Part shown: piece after piece, positions 1 to 6,106 of the stretch
How the letters are laid out: each line of letters starts with the position of its first letter
Numbering within the stretch: the stretch's first letter is position 1
Origin: a virus
Direction: 5' to 3' (one strand)
IMG/VR virus record: IMGVR_UViG_3300027849_000014
Location: 1 to 59,488 of that record
DNA: 59,488 bases
The notes under the pieces: model-generated
The model's input: the letters and a program-made list of their open reading frames with translations, nothing else
Databases searched by the model: none
Told to the model about the DNA's origin: nothing
Program-made: the position numbers and the translations under genes

Positions 1-467
1 CATTAAACTCTATAGGGAATGTTGGTATATTCTCTTGGTTAATATAAAATAATCCTAAATTTGGTCTTGCTATATCAGTTGAATCATCAACCATAGCTCC
101 AAAGTTTAGAGGATTATTTGTATATCCTCCAAATCCATTAAAGTCTACAGCCTCAACATTGGAACGATTACTTGTAAAAAATATATTACCTGCTCCAACC
201 TCAATAGAACCTATAGCAACAACATGAGCTGTAGCTTCAGGAGTTAAGGATGCAATACATTTTAAATTGTAATAATCATATTCTATACCGCCTACATTAA
301 TCGTAGTAGCTAATTTACTTATTCCTGCAAATTGCCCTTCAGCACCTTTTTCCAGAACAGTAGCTCCTGTAACTCCACTCATTATTTCTTCGTATGTATA
401 TATCTGCCTTTGACTATTTGTTACTTGTGAGCCTCTTTCAGTTAAGTCTACTGACGGATTAAATCCT
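1..467. repeat. Terminal repeat, left copy (97.4% identical to 59022-59488)
   Basis: Bases 1-467 align without a gap to 59022-59488 with 12 substitutions (at 14, 26, 32, 50, 110, 140, 157, 209, 229, 233, 273 and 340). The last 127 bases are identical. Confidence 0.95.
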
Positions 468-496
468 ACAAACTGTTCATTGCTTGGTGTTGCCAT
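1..496 (-). CDS. Virion-associated hypothetical protein, 3' end outside window (left copy)
   Basis: This gene is cut by the left edge. Reading from the ATG at 494-496, the protein starts MATPSNEQFVGFNPSVDL and stays open to base 1. An internal in-frame ATG at 380-382 is a possible later start, but the 38 residues before it are in frame without a stop, so I prefer the upstream start. The same protein, with four amino-acid differences in the shared part, is found at the right edge, where its stop codon is visible; together they give a protein of about 200 residues. I do not recognise the family. It sits among small genes of the late unit, and the beta-rich, glycine-rich composition suits a small virion protein, which is inference. 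Confidence 0.75.
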   Translation of the reverse strand, partial: MATPSNEQFVGFNPSVDLTERGSQVTNSQRQIYTYEEIMSGVTGATVLEKGAEGQFAGISKLATTINVGGIEYDYYNLKCIASLTPEATAHVVAIGSIEVGAGNIFFTSNRSNVEAVDFNGFGGYTNNPLNFGAMVDDSTDIARPNLGLFYINQENIPTFPIEFN

Positions 497-514
497 TATT
501 ATTATTTTATCTTA

Positions 515-694
515 TTATTTATTATCGTAAGGAAACATTCTGTTTAAACTATCTCTTCGTGCTCCACATCCACAGGGTTTTCCTGTTGCCTTGCTTACAG
601 TATCAACTACTTTTTTAATTCCTGTTGCGGTTGTTACTCTTTCTATTGTATCTCCTAGCCCTCTAGATTTAAGTTTTACTGGTGTTGACTTCAT
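515..694 (-). CDS. Small basic protein with CxCG motif, 59 aa
   Basis: A 59-residue frame starting at the ATG at 692-694 and ending with TAA at 515-517. The next gene upstream in the unit ends with TAA at 695-697, directly against this start, which supports both calls. The N-terminal half is rich in Lys, Arg and Thr; a PCGCGARRD stretch near residue 41 has two cysteines one residue apart. I do not recognise a family. The back-to-back packing and position in the late unit suggest a small virion-associated protein, but no function can be assigned. Confidence 0.6.
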   Translation of the reverse strand: MKSTPVKLKSRGLGDTIERVTTATGIKKVVDTVSKATGKPCGCGARRDSLNRMFPYDNK

Positions 695-820
695 TTATTT
701 ACAGTTACATTTTTTACTATCACCCGTACACTTAGTACATGGTTCGTAATTTTTAAACATCAATTTATACATTAATGAGTTCCATTCTTTTTTTAAAAAA
801 AGTAAAAATCTTTTTCTCAT
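695..820 (-). CDS. Small cysteine-rich protein, 41 aa
   Basis: A 41-residue frame from the ATG at 818-820 to TAA at 695-697, three bases downstream of the previous stop in the unit. The first 25 residues are basic and hydrophobic (KRFLLFLKKEW, then LMYKLMF). The C-terminal part has four cysteines arranged CTKC and CNC, which could bind a metal ion. The gene is too short for a family assignment; tight spacing on both sides is the main support. Confidence 0.55.
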   Translation of the reverse strand: MRKRFLLFLKKEWNSLMYKLMFKNYEPCTKCTGDSKKCNCK

Positions 821-823
821 TAT

Positions 824-1039
824 TTATTTTTTAATTATAGACGAAAGGTGAGAACCTACTTTTTCTTTAGCGATACACTGATGCTCATAGCTCATGCTGT
901 GGTCTCCGCCATAAGAATGACCATAGTCTTTCTTAGACATTGCTTTTGATTCATTTCGTCTAGACTTCATGGACTGAGTCTTCTTTCCATTTTTTGCAGC
1001 CATCGACTCATCGAGTCTTGAGTTGTATCCTTGTTTCAT
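824..1039 (-). CDS. Small hydrophilic basic protein, 71 aa
   Basis: The protein is rich in Lys, Ser, His, Gly and Tyr, with a central repeat-like part (KKDYGHSYGGDHSM) and no hydrophobic core, so it is probably flexible or folds only in the particle. It lies three bases from each neighbour within the run of small late genes. I do not recognise it. Similar short Lys/Ser-rich proteins are common in marine phage virion clusters, but that is weak support for function. Confidence 0.6.
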   Translation of the reverse strand: MKQGYNSRLDESMAAKNGKKTQSMKSRRNESKAMSKKDYGHSYGGDHSMSYEHQCIAKEKVGSHLSSIIKK

Positions 1040-1042
1040 AAT

Positions 1043-1264
1043 CTATTTTTTTTTATTTTTTAATATTTTCTTTACGCTTCCGTCATTAAAGGTAATTGAA
1101 TCTCTACTTGTTCCATGGCCATAATGCATAGTCCCTGTAATTTGTGAAGCTGCTGTTTTTTTTTGGTGCGCTGCGGTTTCTGAAGCCATGTGCTTTTTGA
1201 GTAGCCCTTGAGCTTCAATACACCTTGCTTTTTTAACTGGGTCTTTAATAGAATTACACGACAT
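1043..1264 (-). CDS. Small basic protein, 73 aa
   Basis: The N-terminal part (MSCNSIKDPVKKARCIEAQG) has two cysteines and looks helical. The middle is rich in Thr, Ala and His, and the C-terminus is strongly basic (KKILKNKKK). A Bacteroidetes-type -7 element, TATCTTTG on the minus strand, lies at 1283-1290 about 20 bases upstream of the start, so this gene may also have its own promoter inside the late unit. Function unknown. Confidence 0.6.
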   Translation of the reverse strand: MSCNSIKDPVKKARCIEAQGLLKKHMASETAAHQKKTAASQITGTMHYGHGTSRDSITFNDGSVKKILKNKKK

Positions 1265-1282
1265 AAGTTTATTTTTACTTTA

Positions 1283-1318
1283 CAAAGATACTAATTTATT
1301 TTTTAGATTTTTCGCCAA
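1283..1318 (-). promoter_or_regulatory. Possible internal late promoter
   Basis: On the minus strand TATCTTTG (1290 to 1283) matches the Bacteroidetes -7 consensus TAnnTTTG. A TTG at 1318-1316 could be the -33 element, but the 25-base spacing is longer than the usual 17-23. It sits just upstream of the 73-residue gene and within the end of the 84-residue gene. Confidence 0.35.
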
Positions 1319-1550
1319 CACACTTCCATCTCTTACGAGATAAATTGTTTGGAGTGTTAGGGTCGTTTTGTTTTTTCTTACTTAATCTTGTTTTAATCCC
1401 ATAGCTTCTTGCGCAGTAAGAATCACCCTTAGATGTACCAGGCCTTACCCTGGGGCCACCACTCCTGGCACTACCTGCCTGGCCATAGCTAACCTTCTTA
1501 CCTGTTGAGGTAATTTTAACTTTTGCTTTTCCAGCTCTTGGTTTAGCCAC
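1296..1550 (-). CDS. Small Lys/Gly-rich phage virion protein, 84 aa
   Basis: The protein starts MAKPRAGKAKVKITSTGKK and continues with glycine-rich basic sequence, a SYCARSYGI stretch and a C-terminal SRKRWKC motif. This layout (basic glycine-rich head, YCARS, then RKxWxC) recalls a family of small conserved proteins in marine phage virion clusters, which I remember as DUF6321-like but cannot check. The two conserved cysteines and the Trp in the C-terminal half may form a small metal-binding or disulphide-stabilised unit. It lies between the fibre-like 247-residue gene and the small late genes. Confidence 0.7.
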   Translation of the reverse strand: MAKPRAGKAKVKITSTGKKVSYGQAGSARSGGPRVRPGTSKGDSYCARSYGIKTRLSKKKQNDPNTPNNLSRKRWKCVGEKSKK

Positions 1551-1578
1551 AACTACCTAGTGTATCCTTCTTTGCCAT

Positions 1579-2322
1579 TTATAATATTTGTTCAAATATT
1601 AAATACGCTTCCATCTCTGCATCATCGGATGCAATATCGCCACCATTAGTTTGCCCACTTATATTAATAATATCTCCTGCTAAAAAAATTGTTGGAGCAC
1701 CAAGGTATGTTTTATTAGGGAAGGTTCCGTTGTCAGGCTGACCTAATGACAATCCTAAGAGCACTGTTGCTGATGCGCTATAATTTGATGTGTCTGTAGC
1801 AGAAGCCTGATTGTTTATCATTGTTCTAACAGATACATCCCATGATGCTCCAGCTGCCGTAATGTTTAAAGGTGTGTCGTGTATCCACTTCATACTAGCA
1901 GAGACAAGCTTACAATCAAAAGGCACTTGAAACACAGAGCTGTTTGCCGCTACAGGAGATGCTGATGCTGCAAACTCTAGCGTATCCCCAAATATTCCTG
2001 GGTCTCCACCAAATAAATTCTTCCATATACCTACTACAGAGAACAATGCGCCTCTTTCTCTGGAGATTGTTATTAGTCCTGCGTCCTCAGTAATTAATAT
2101 TCCGTTATCACCTAGCAATGTAATGTCACTAACTGAGCTATCAGAACCTATTAGTTCTATATCAACCTCGTTAGTTCCAACTTCGTTTGCATCTAAGGTA
2201 TAAAATACACCCACCTTATCTGTAGGTATCTGCATGTTATCTAGGTCTTTGTACCCAACCAGAAAGTCTACATCATCTGGATTTACAGTTGCAATAAACT
2301 GTGAAAATTTTTTATTTGCCAT
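1579..2322 (-). CDS. Putative fibre or tail-tip protein with virion-anchor N-terminus, 247 aa
   Basis: The first 40 residues (KKFSQFIATVNPDDVDFLVGYKD) resemble the N-terminus of the 1026-residue fibre at 53844-56924, which has DYLIGTSS in the equivalent place. This D-[FY]-L-[IV]-G pattern is common at the virion-binding end of flavobacterial phage fibres. The rest is beta-rich, with many Ser, Thr, Asn and Gly and no catalytic motif, and residues 120-247 look like a compact beta-sandwich. I infer a short fibre, spike or receptor-binding subunit. It is shorter than most fibres, so an adaptor role is an alternative. Confidence 0.6.
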   Translation of the reverse strand: MANKKFSQFIATVNPDDVDFLVGYKDLDNMQIPTDKVGVFYTLDANEVGTNEVDIELIGSDSSVSDITLLGDNGILITEDAGLITISRERGALFSVVGIWKNLFGGDPGIFGDTLEFAASASPVAANSSVFQVPFDCKLVSASMKWIHDTPLNITAAGASWDVSVRTMINNQASATDTSNYSASATVLLGLSLGQPDNGTFPNKTYLGAPTIFLAGDIINISGQTNGGDIASDDAEMEAYLIFEQIL

Positions 2323-2341
2323 CTTTAATTATTTATTTTTA

Positions 2342-2500
2342 TTATATGCATAGCTCTGGTTTCATTCTGCTGTCGCCAATTACTAATTCTTGTTCACAGA
2401 AATCATCAGCCTCAGTAATTATAAAGCATATATCTGGAATATTCTCATTACGTTTATCCTGAAATGGTATACCATTTCCGTTTCCTATACCTGTTCCCAT
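2342..2500 (-). CDS. Small hypothetical protein, 52 aa
   Basis: The start is the ATG at 2498-2500, overlapping the stop of the upstream gene by one base, and the TAA is at 2342-2344. The N-terminus is glycine- and asparagine-rich (MGTGIGNGNGIPF) and the rest is acidic with three cysteines. The overlap with the previous gene indicates translational coupling and is the best evidence that it is real. Function unknown. Confidence 0.55.
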   Translation of the reverse strand: MGTGIGNGNGIPFQDKRNENIPDICFIITEADDFCEQELVIGDSRMKPELCI

Positions 2501-2730
2501 TATGCTGTTCTTGTATTTCTTTTTTTATACGCCTTTTTGTGCTCACCTAATCTACCCAATCCTCTTATTACTGGGGGTCCTTTCTTATTATTTTTCTTTG
2601 TGTCTGTAACTAGGTTGGTTCTATTTTTTTTTCCTTGAAGCTTAGCAAGTATATTGTTTCTAAAGTTCAACGCATCTAGCGCTTCCTTGTCTATAACATC
2701 TTTCGATTTGTCTTTTGGTTCGGTTGGCAT
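2500..2730 (-). CDS. Small basic protein, first gene of the leftward late unit, 76 aa
   Basis: The protein is highly charged (MPTEPKDKSKDVIDKEALDA, then a run of Lys, Arg and Asn) and has no hydrophobic segment. It is the first gene downstream of the minus-strand promoter at 2749-2781, so it would be the leader gene of a leftward unit that continues through the circular junction to 22965. It is divergent from the winged-helix-like gene at 2770. Function unknown; a DNA- or RNA-binding role would suit its charge but is inference. Confidence 0.6.
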   Translation of the reverse strand: MPTEPKDKSKDVIDKEALDALNFRNNILAKLQGKKNRTNLVTDTKKNNKKGPPVIRGLGRLGEHKKAYKKRNTRTA

Positions 2731-2745
2731 AATTTATTATCTTTG
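2714..2745 (+). promoter_or_regulatory. Plus-strand promoter for the regulator/SET pair
   Basis: TTTG at 2714-2717 and TATCTTTG at 2738-2745 are 20 bases apart, matching the Bacteroidetes promoter pattern TTTG, 17-23 bases, TAnnTTTG. Transcription would start near 2752, about 18 bases before the ATG at 2770. The element overlaps the 5' end of the divergent gene and lies against the minus-strand promoter. Confidence 0.7.
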
Positions 2746-2748
2746 TTG

Positions 2749-2781
2749 CAAAGTTACAAAATTTAATTTATGTCTATTCAA
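2749..2781 (-). promoter_or_regulatory. Minus-strand promoter at the head of the late unit
   Basis: On the minus strand TAACTTTG (2756 to 2749) matches TAnnTTTG, and a TTG (2781 to 2779) lies 22 bases upstream, within the accepted Bacteroidetes range. The two opposed promoters leave only three bases between their -7 boxes, so polymerase binding on one strand should exclude the other; the -33 box lies inside the divergent coding region. This is the best candidate for the main late promoter. Confidence 0.65.
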
Positions 2782-3201
2782 GGTTCTGATTATCTAAAAT
2801 ACTGGAGGGTTATAAGATATTTTATAAAATCCAAATACGGTTTAACACAGGCTGACCTAGATATTCTTCTGTTCCTGTACTCTGAAAAATATTTTTCTAA
2901 AGATAGATTCGATGAGTTCGATGAGCTACTGTCGTGGGATATAAATAGATTTGATAAGCTGCTTAGAGACAACTGGATTGAAGTATTTAGGAAGGGGTCT
3001 AAAAACAAAAGAGGAATATATCAGCTGTCCTACAAGACTGTAAGAATCATTAGCGGTATATACGATAAGCTAGAAGGGAAAGAAATTCCAACAAGTAGTT
3101 CCTTTAACCCTATGTTCGCTAAGAATGTATCATACACCGACAAGGTGTATCGAAATTTTATAATAGAACTTAATAAAGAAATTCGTGAATCAAAAAAATA
3201 A
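2770..3201 (+). CDS. Winged-helix-like DNA-binding protein, 143 aa
   Basis: The sequence has a helical layout typical of winged-helix regulators: TQADLDILLFLYSEKYF (about residues 27-43), a second helix DELLSWDINRFDKLLRDNWIEVF (47-70), and a basic turn with a beta hairpin (RKGSKNKRGIYQLSYKTVRI, 71-90). This recalls MarR/PadR-type folds, where the hairpin forms the wing. The 3' end overlaps the SET gene by 17 bases. Its place at a divergent promoter pair suggests that it controls the switch to late transcription. That role is inferred; the fold call is moderate because no single motif is diagnostic. Confidence 0.5.
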   Translation: MSIQGSDYLKYWRVIRYFIKSKYGLTQADLDILLFLYSEKYFSKDRFDEFDELLSWDINRFDKLLRDNWIEVFRKGSKNKRGIYQLSYKTVRIISGIYDKLEGKEIPTSSSFNPMFAKNVSYTDKVYRNFIIELNKEIRESKK

Positions 3202-3568
3202 GTTTGACATTCAGCCTGTGCTGGATGCTCTCAACATAACTATAGAAGAGCTCGATGAGTTATCAAACACAGGTCCTGTTATTAGAATGAAATCTCATAC
3301 AGCTTACTGTAAACAATCTGAAGTTCATGGATATGGTATGTTTGCTAAGAAAGATATAGCTAAGGATGAAATAATAGGAATGGCTTCTATGGATAATAAA
3401 TATAAAACATATCTAGGTAGATACACCAACCACTCTAACTATCCCAATATTTGTTTTTTATATAATGAAACAAATGACTTAGTAGCAAAGGCAACGCAAG
3501 CAATAACAAAAGGAGAAGAACTGTTTTTAAATTACTCATTACATATTATATCTCCAGAGAAACTATAG
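3185..3568 (+). CDS. SET-domain protein (putative lysine methyltransferase), 127 aa
   Basis: Three SET signatures are in order: HGYGMFAKKDI (residues 48-58, S-adenosylmethionine-binding strand), NHSNYPN (82-88, the NHS core with Asn and His that contact the cofactor) and GEELFLNY (110-117, with the catalytic Tyr). There is no cysteine-rich pre- or post-SET part, so this is a minimal SET protein, as in other viral and bacterial examples. It is translationally coupled to the winged-helix-like gene. SET enzymes methylate protein lysines; possible targets are a host nucleoid or RNA-polymerase protein or a phage protein, which the sequence cannot decide. The gene ends against the convergent GroES-like gene with a 6-base overlap. 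Confidence 0.85.
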   Translation: MNQKNKFDIQPVLDALNITIEELDELSNTGPVIRMKSHTAYCKQSEVHGYGMFAKKDIAKDEIIGMASMDNKYKTYLGRYTNHSNYPNICFLYNETNDLVAKATQAITKGEELFLNYSLHIISPEKL

Positions 3569-3820
3569 TACCACAACAACAGCAGACTCCTGTATTAGAG
3601 TATACTTCTCATCGTGTATAATCATCTTGTGCCCATTACCTTTATCATAATAAATTTCATCCCCAACATTAATACAGCTAACTTCTGAACCAACATTATC
3701 CACAACGCCTTTACTGTATCTAAATTTAGACACGTCTTCAGACGATAGTAATAATCCTGAAGATGTTTTAATCTCTTCCTTAACTTCTGTTATTAATAAA
3801 TTTCTTCCTATTAGTTTCAT
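3563..3820 (-). CDS. groES: GroES-like co-chaperonin, 85 aa
   Basis: The 85 residues follow the GroES fold: an N-terminal strand (IGRNLLITEVKEE), a mobile-loop-like part with the hydrophobic tripeptide needed to bind GroEL (SSGLLLSSED, residues 20-29, equivalent to GIVL), a strand RYSKGVVDNVG, VGDEIYYDKG and a closing strand. E. coli GroES has 97 residues, so this version is slightly shorter in the roof and loop. It is the distal gene of a three-gene unit with a zinc-ribbon protein (ATGA overlap) and GroEL. It presumably caps the phage GroEL, though it could also act with host GroEL. The convergent SET gene overlaps its stop. Confidence 0.85.
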   Translation of the reverse strand: MKLIGRNLLITEVKEEIKTSSGLLLSSEDVSKFRYSKGVVDNVGSEVSCINVGDEIYYDKGNGHKMIIHDEKYTLIQESAVVVVL

Positions 3821-3969
3821 AATGTTTGATAAATTAAAATTGTTTCTACTGAGCAGTCATCGTTAGGACACGAGTGGTTAGATACTATCCCTTCGTCTTC
3901 CATTCCGTAATCTTCATAGCTATGGTCTCCTCCCCATATTAATTCTTTTTCGCACACACTACATTTCAT
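3817..3969 (-). CDS. Zinc-ribbon-like small protein between GroES and GroEL, 50 aa
   Basis: The frame runs from the ATG at 3967-3969 to TGA at 3817-3819. It overlaps the start of the GroES-like gene (ATGA) and begins two bases after the GroEL stop, so the three genes form one unit. It has a CSVC knuckle at the N-terminus and a C-PNDD-C pair near residue 35, a pattern expected for a single zinc ribbon. The rest is acidic (GMEDEG). I do not recognise a family; a phage zinc-ribbon adaptor is the best description. Confidence 0.65.
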   Translation of the reverse strand: MKCSVCEKELIWGGDHSYEDYGMEDEGIVSNHSCPNDDCSVETILIYQTL

Positions 3970-3971
3970 AT

Positions 3972-5573
3972 CTATTTAGTTTCGTATGAGCGCGCCATTG
4001 TTACAATAGCGTTAGTTGAAAGAATAGTTACAGCAACAGACACAGCGTTTTCAAGTGCGGTCCTGGTTACCTTGAGGGGGTCTATAACTCCCATGTCTAT
4101 TAGGTTTCCATGCTTACAATTCTTTAAGTCATAACCCTCACCAGTAAGTGGTGGCTTCGGATATATAGAATCAAAATCTTTCCCTGAGTTCTCAATGATT
4201 TGTCTAGCTGGTGCCTGAAGTGCATACTTCATTATACTGGCAGCAATCTTTTCTTCAGCTGTCGGTGAACATGGTTCGCAGATTTCATATCCTAATCCAT
4301 ATAAAGTCATCCCACCTCCAGGAAGTATTCCCTCTTCCAAGGCAGAACGTACTGCACATACAGCATCATCTACCCTGTCGAACAACTCCTTCTGTTCAAG
4401 GTCTGTGTTACCACCAACATATATCACACCTATACCTCCAGTTAGCGAAGCTATACGTGACATGATAAAATCTTTTTCAAGTTTTGTTTTTGCAATATCA
4501 CATGAGGCCTTTAGTTGTTTAACTCTTTTATCTATATCCTCATGCTTATCAGAATCATCCTTCAGGATAACTGTTGAGCCACGACCAACTATCACCTTGG
4601 CAGCATGACCCAAATCCTCAGCGGTTATAATGCTAAGGTCATCCCCAGTTTTTTCTGAAAAATATGTAGCGCCCACAGTATAAGCAATGTCCTGCATCAG
4701 CTCGTGCTGCTTGTATCCAAAGTTAGGTGGAGCTATATTACATATCTTTAAATTGTTCTTCATCACATTAGCGGCTAATGTGTTTATTACATTCACAGAT
4801 GTTGGAGCTATGATAAGAAGCTTCTGGTTCTTCTGAATGATTGGCTTAAGTATATTCTCTATCTGAAGTATATTACTTATCTCCGCATCGGATACCATAA
4901 TATAAACATCCTCTAGTATACACTCATCTTTCCTTTGGTCATTAATAAACAGCGGTGATGAATATCCTCTGTCAACCTTTATACCTTCCGTAGTTTCATA
5001 GTAGGTAGAACTTGTTTGTGATTTCTCTACAGTAACCACACCGTCTTTACCAACCTGCTTATATACATTAGCTATCGTAGTACCAAGGTCCTTGTCATTG
5101 TTCGCTGATATAATAGCAACGTCCCTCATCTTCTTCTTTGACAATCTTTTAGATTCATCCTTAAGACCAAGCACTACCTCTTTCGTTAGCTCATTAATAT
5201 GACGCAGTACCTCTGTCCTGTTTACACCATCACCAATAAGTTCCGTACCCTTCTTAACCAAAGCTTCGGTTAATACTATAGCCGTTGTCGTTCCATCTCC
5301 AGCTGAGGTGGCAGTCTTGTCAGCAGCCTCCTTCATCATACGAACCGCTAGGTTCTCGACAGGGTCGATAAGGTTAATAGACCTAGCTACCGTCACGCCA
5401 TCTTTCGTAACAGTAATGCCTCCGATATGTTCTTCTGATTCTATTAGTACAGTATTACCTTGAGGACCAAGTGTGCTCTTAACTGCGTTTGATAATTTTG
5501 TAATTCCCGATATAAGTTTATCCCTACCGTCCTTACCGAAGCGAAGCTCCTTAGGTGAAAATCCTTGATTCAT
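3972..5573 (-). CDS. groEL: Phage-encoded chaperonin GroEL (HSP60), 533 aa
   Basis: This is an ATP-dependent folding chamber protein. Equatorial signatures are KLSNAVKSTLGPQGN (26-40), TKDGVTVARSI (56-66, with the catalytic-type Asp) and AGDGTTTAIVL (91-101). The distal nucleotide region carries RVDDAVCAVRSALEEGILPGGG near residues 394-415, with the conserved hydrolysis-type Asp. Length is close to cellular GroEL (548), but the Gly-Gly-Met tail is absent and the protein ends MARSYETK. The apical domain is more divergent, as expected if it folds phage clients such as capsid subunits. It has its own promoter at 5598-5628 and is followed by a zinc-ribbon gene and a GroES-like gene. A cytoplasmic double-ring complex is expected from the family. 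Confidence 0.93.
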   Translation of the reverse strand: MNQGFSPKELRFGKDGRDKLISGITKLSNAVKSTLGPQGNTVLIESEEHIGGITVTKDGVTVARSINLIDPVENLAVRMMKEAADKTATSAGDGTTTAIVLTEALVKKGTELIGDGVNRTEVLRHINELTKEVVLGLKDESKRLSKKKMRDVAIISANNDKDLGTTIANVYKQVGKDGVVTVEKSQTSSTYYETTEGIKVDRGYSSPLFINDQRKDECILEDVYIMVSDAEISNILQIENILKPIIQKNQKLLIIAPTSVNVINTLAANVMKNNLKICNIAPPNFGYKQHELMQDIAYTVGATYFSEKTGDDLSIITAEDLGHAAKVIVGRGSTVILKDDSDKHEDIDKRVKQLKASCDIAKTKLEKDFIMSRIASLTGGIGVIYVGGNTDLEQKELFDRVDDAVCAVRSALEEGILPGGGMTLYGLGYEICEPCSPTAEEKIAASIMKYALQAPARQIIENSGKDFDSIYPKPPLTGEGYDLKNCKHGNLIDMGVIDPLKVTRTALENAVSVAVTILSTNAIVTMARSYETK

Positions 5574-5597
5574 AATTTAAGTGTATTTAATTTAATG

Positions 5598-5628
5598 CAA
5601 ATATAGTAAATAATTTTATCACACACAA
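5598..5628 (-). promoter_or_regulatory. Promoter of the GroEL unit
   Basis: On the minus strand TTG (5628 to 5626) and TATATTTG (5605 to 5598) are 20 bases apart, a full match to the Bacteroidetes pattern. Transcription would start near 5591, giving a leader of about 18 bases before the GroEL ATG. Confidence 0.7.
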
Positions 5629-5732
5629 TGTTGAGACTAGGTCTCCCTATATATATATATATAATTATATGTTTATTGCGTTAAAAATTTTTGACGTTTT
5701 GGTTTTCTTTTATAACATTCTTAACATTAGTA

Positions 5733-5743
5733 CTGATAATCAA
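5733..5743. promoter_or_regulatory. Palindromic site 1 (CTGATAATCAA)
   Basis: This is one of four copies of an 11-base palindrome, CTGAT-A-ATCAG, here with the last base changed to A. It lies about 105 bases upstream of the -33 box of the GroEL promoter. Confidence 0.45.
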
Positions 5744-5759
5744 ATAGTTAACTAAATAA

Positions 5760-5781
5760 ACTCAACACAAACTCAACACAA
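5760..5781 (+). repeat. Tandem 11-base repeats (2 x ACTCAACACAA)
   Basis: Two adjacent identical copies. Very similar repeats (ACTCGACACAA) occur at 15822-15843, and a single copy occurs at 7508-7518 inside a small frame. Confidence 0.8.
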
Positions 5782-5809
5782 ACATAACATCGCCTTGACA
5801 CTATGGCAC

Positions 5810-5834
5810 AAAAAAAAGAGGGCACAACCCCTCC
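5810..5834 (-). terminator. Terminator after the 58-aa gene
   Basis: On the minus strand a stem GAGGG/CCCTC (5833-5829 with 5822-5818) with a six-base loop is followed by eight T residues (opposite A at 5810-5817). It lies about 45 bases past the stop of the 58-residue gene and would separate that gene from the GroEL unit. Confidence 0.75.
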
Positions 5835-5879
5835 TTCTTCTTAGGCTATGCCTAATCATCAAACACTACGCAATCATAG

Positions 5880-6056
5880 TTACTTAAATCTCTTCATTCT
5901 AGCGCTGGCCATTTCGTTACCCTCCGCTATCATGCTAACTTTATCCGCACGCTTTACTTCCTGTCGCAGTCTTGCAGCTTTACTTATTCCGCTTTCTAAT
6001 TCAGGAGCATTGTTTATTAATCTCCCGTTTGCAATTGTATAGTCACTGTACATCAT
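5880..6056 (-). CDS. Small charged helical protein, 58 aa
   Basis: The frame starts with ATG at 6054-6056 (a second ATG follows immediately) and ends with TAA at 5880-5882. The predicted protein is almost entirely helical and charged (ISKAARLRQEVKRADKVSMIAEGNEMASARMKRF) and has no membrane segment. A -7-like element, TATCTTTA on the minus strand at 6078-6071, lies 15 bases upstream, and a good terminator follows, so it looks like a stand-alone gene. Function unknown. Plus-strand reading of the same DNA also has an open frame, but with less plausible composition and no start signals. Confidence 0.6.
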   Translation of the reverse strand: MMYSDYTIANGRLINNAPELESGISKAARLRQEVKRADKVSMIAEGNEMASARMKRFK

Positions 6057-6070
6057 ATCTGTTTTTTTTG

Positions 6071-6106
6071 TAAAGATACAAATTTTTTTAGATAGGCATA
6101 ACCAAA
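6071..6106 (-). promoter_or_regulatory. Weak promoter of the 58-aa gene
   Basis: The minus strand has TATCTTTA (6078 to 6071), one base away from TAnnTTTG, with TTTG (6106 to 6103) 24 bases upstream. The spacing is one base longer than usual. Confidence 0.35.

Larger units (their letters stand above)
5640..5800. other. AT-rich tract, palindrome and tandem 11-base repeats: candidate origin or control region (copy 1)
   Basis: Of the 306-base gap between GroEL and the 58-residue gene, this part holds an alternating TA tract (5648-5670), a palindromic site CTGATAATCAA (5733-5743, one mismatch to the other copies) and two perfect tandem repeats of ACTCAACACAA (5760-5770 and 5771-5781). The same order and nearly the same spacing (27 against 28 bases) recur at 15794-15843 upstream of the primase-helicase. 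AT-rich unwinding DNA beside iterated sites is typical of replication origins, but binding by a regulator is equally possible. Confidence 0.45.

Noticed and set aside
3696-3704. Perfect E. coli-type DnaA box TTATCCACA
   Set aside because: It is single, lies inside the GroES-like coding sequence and has no neighbours; probably chance.
5848-6042. Plus-strand open frame of 64 codons
   Set aside because: The minus strand of the same DNA has a better protein with a promoter-like box and a terminator; the plus frame starts inside the terminator area.
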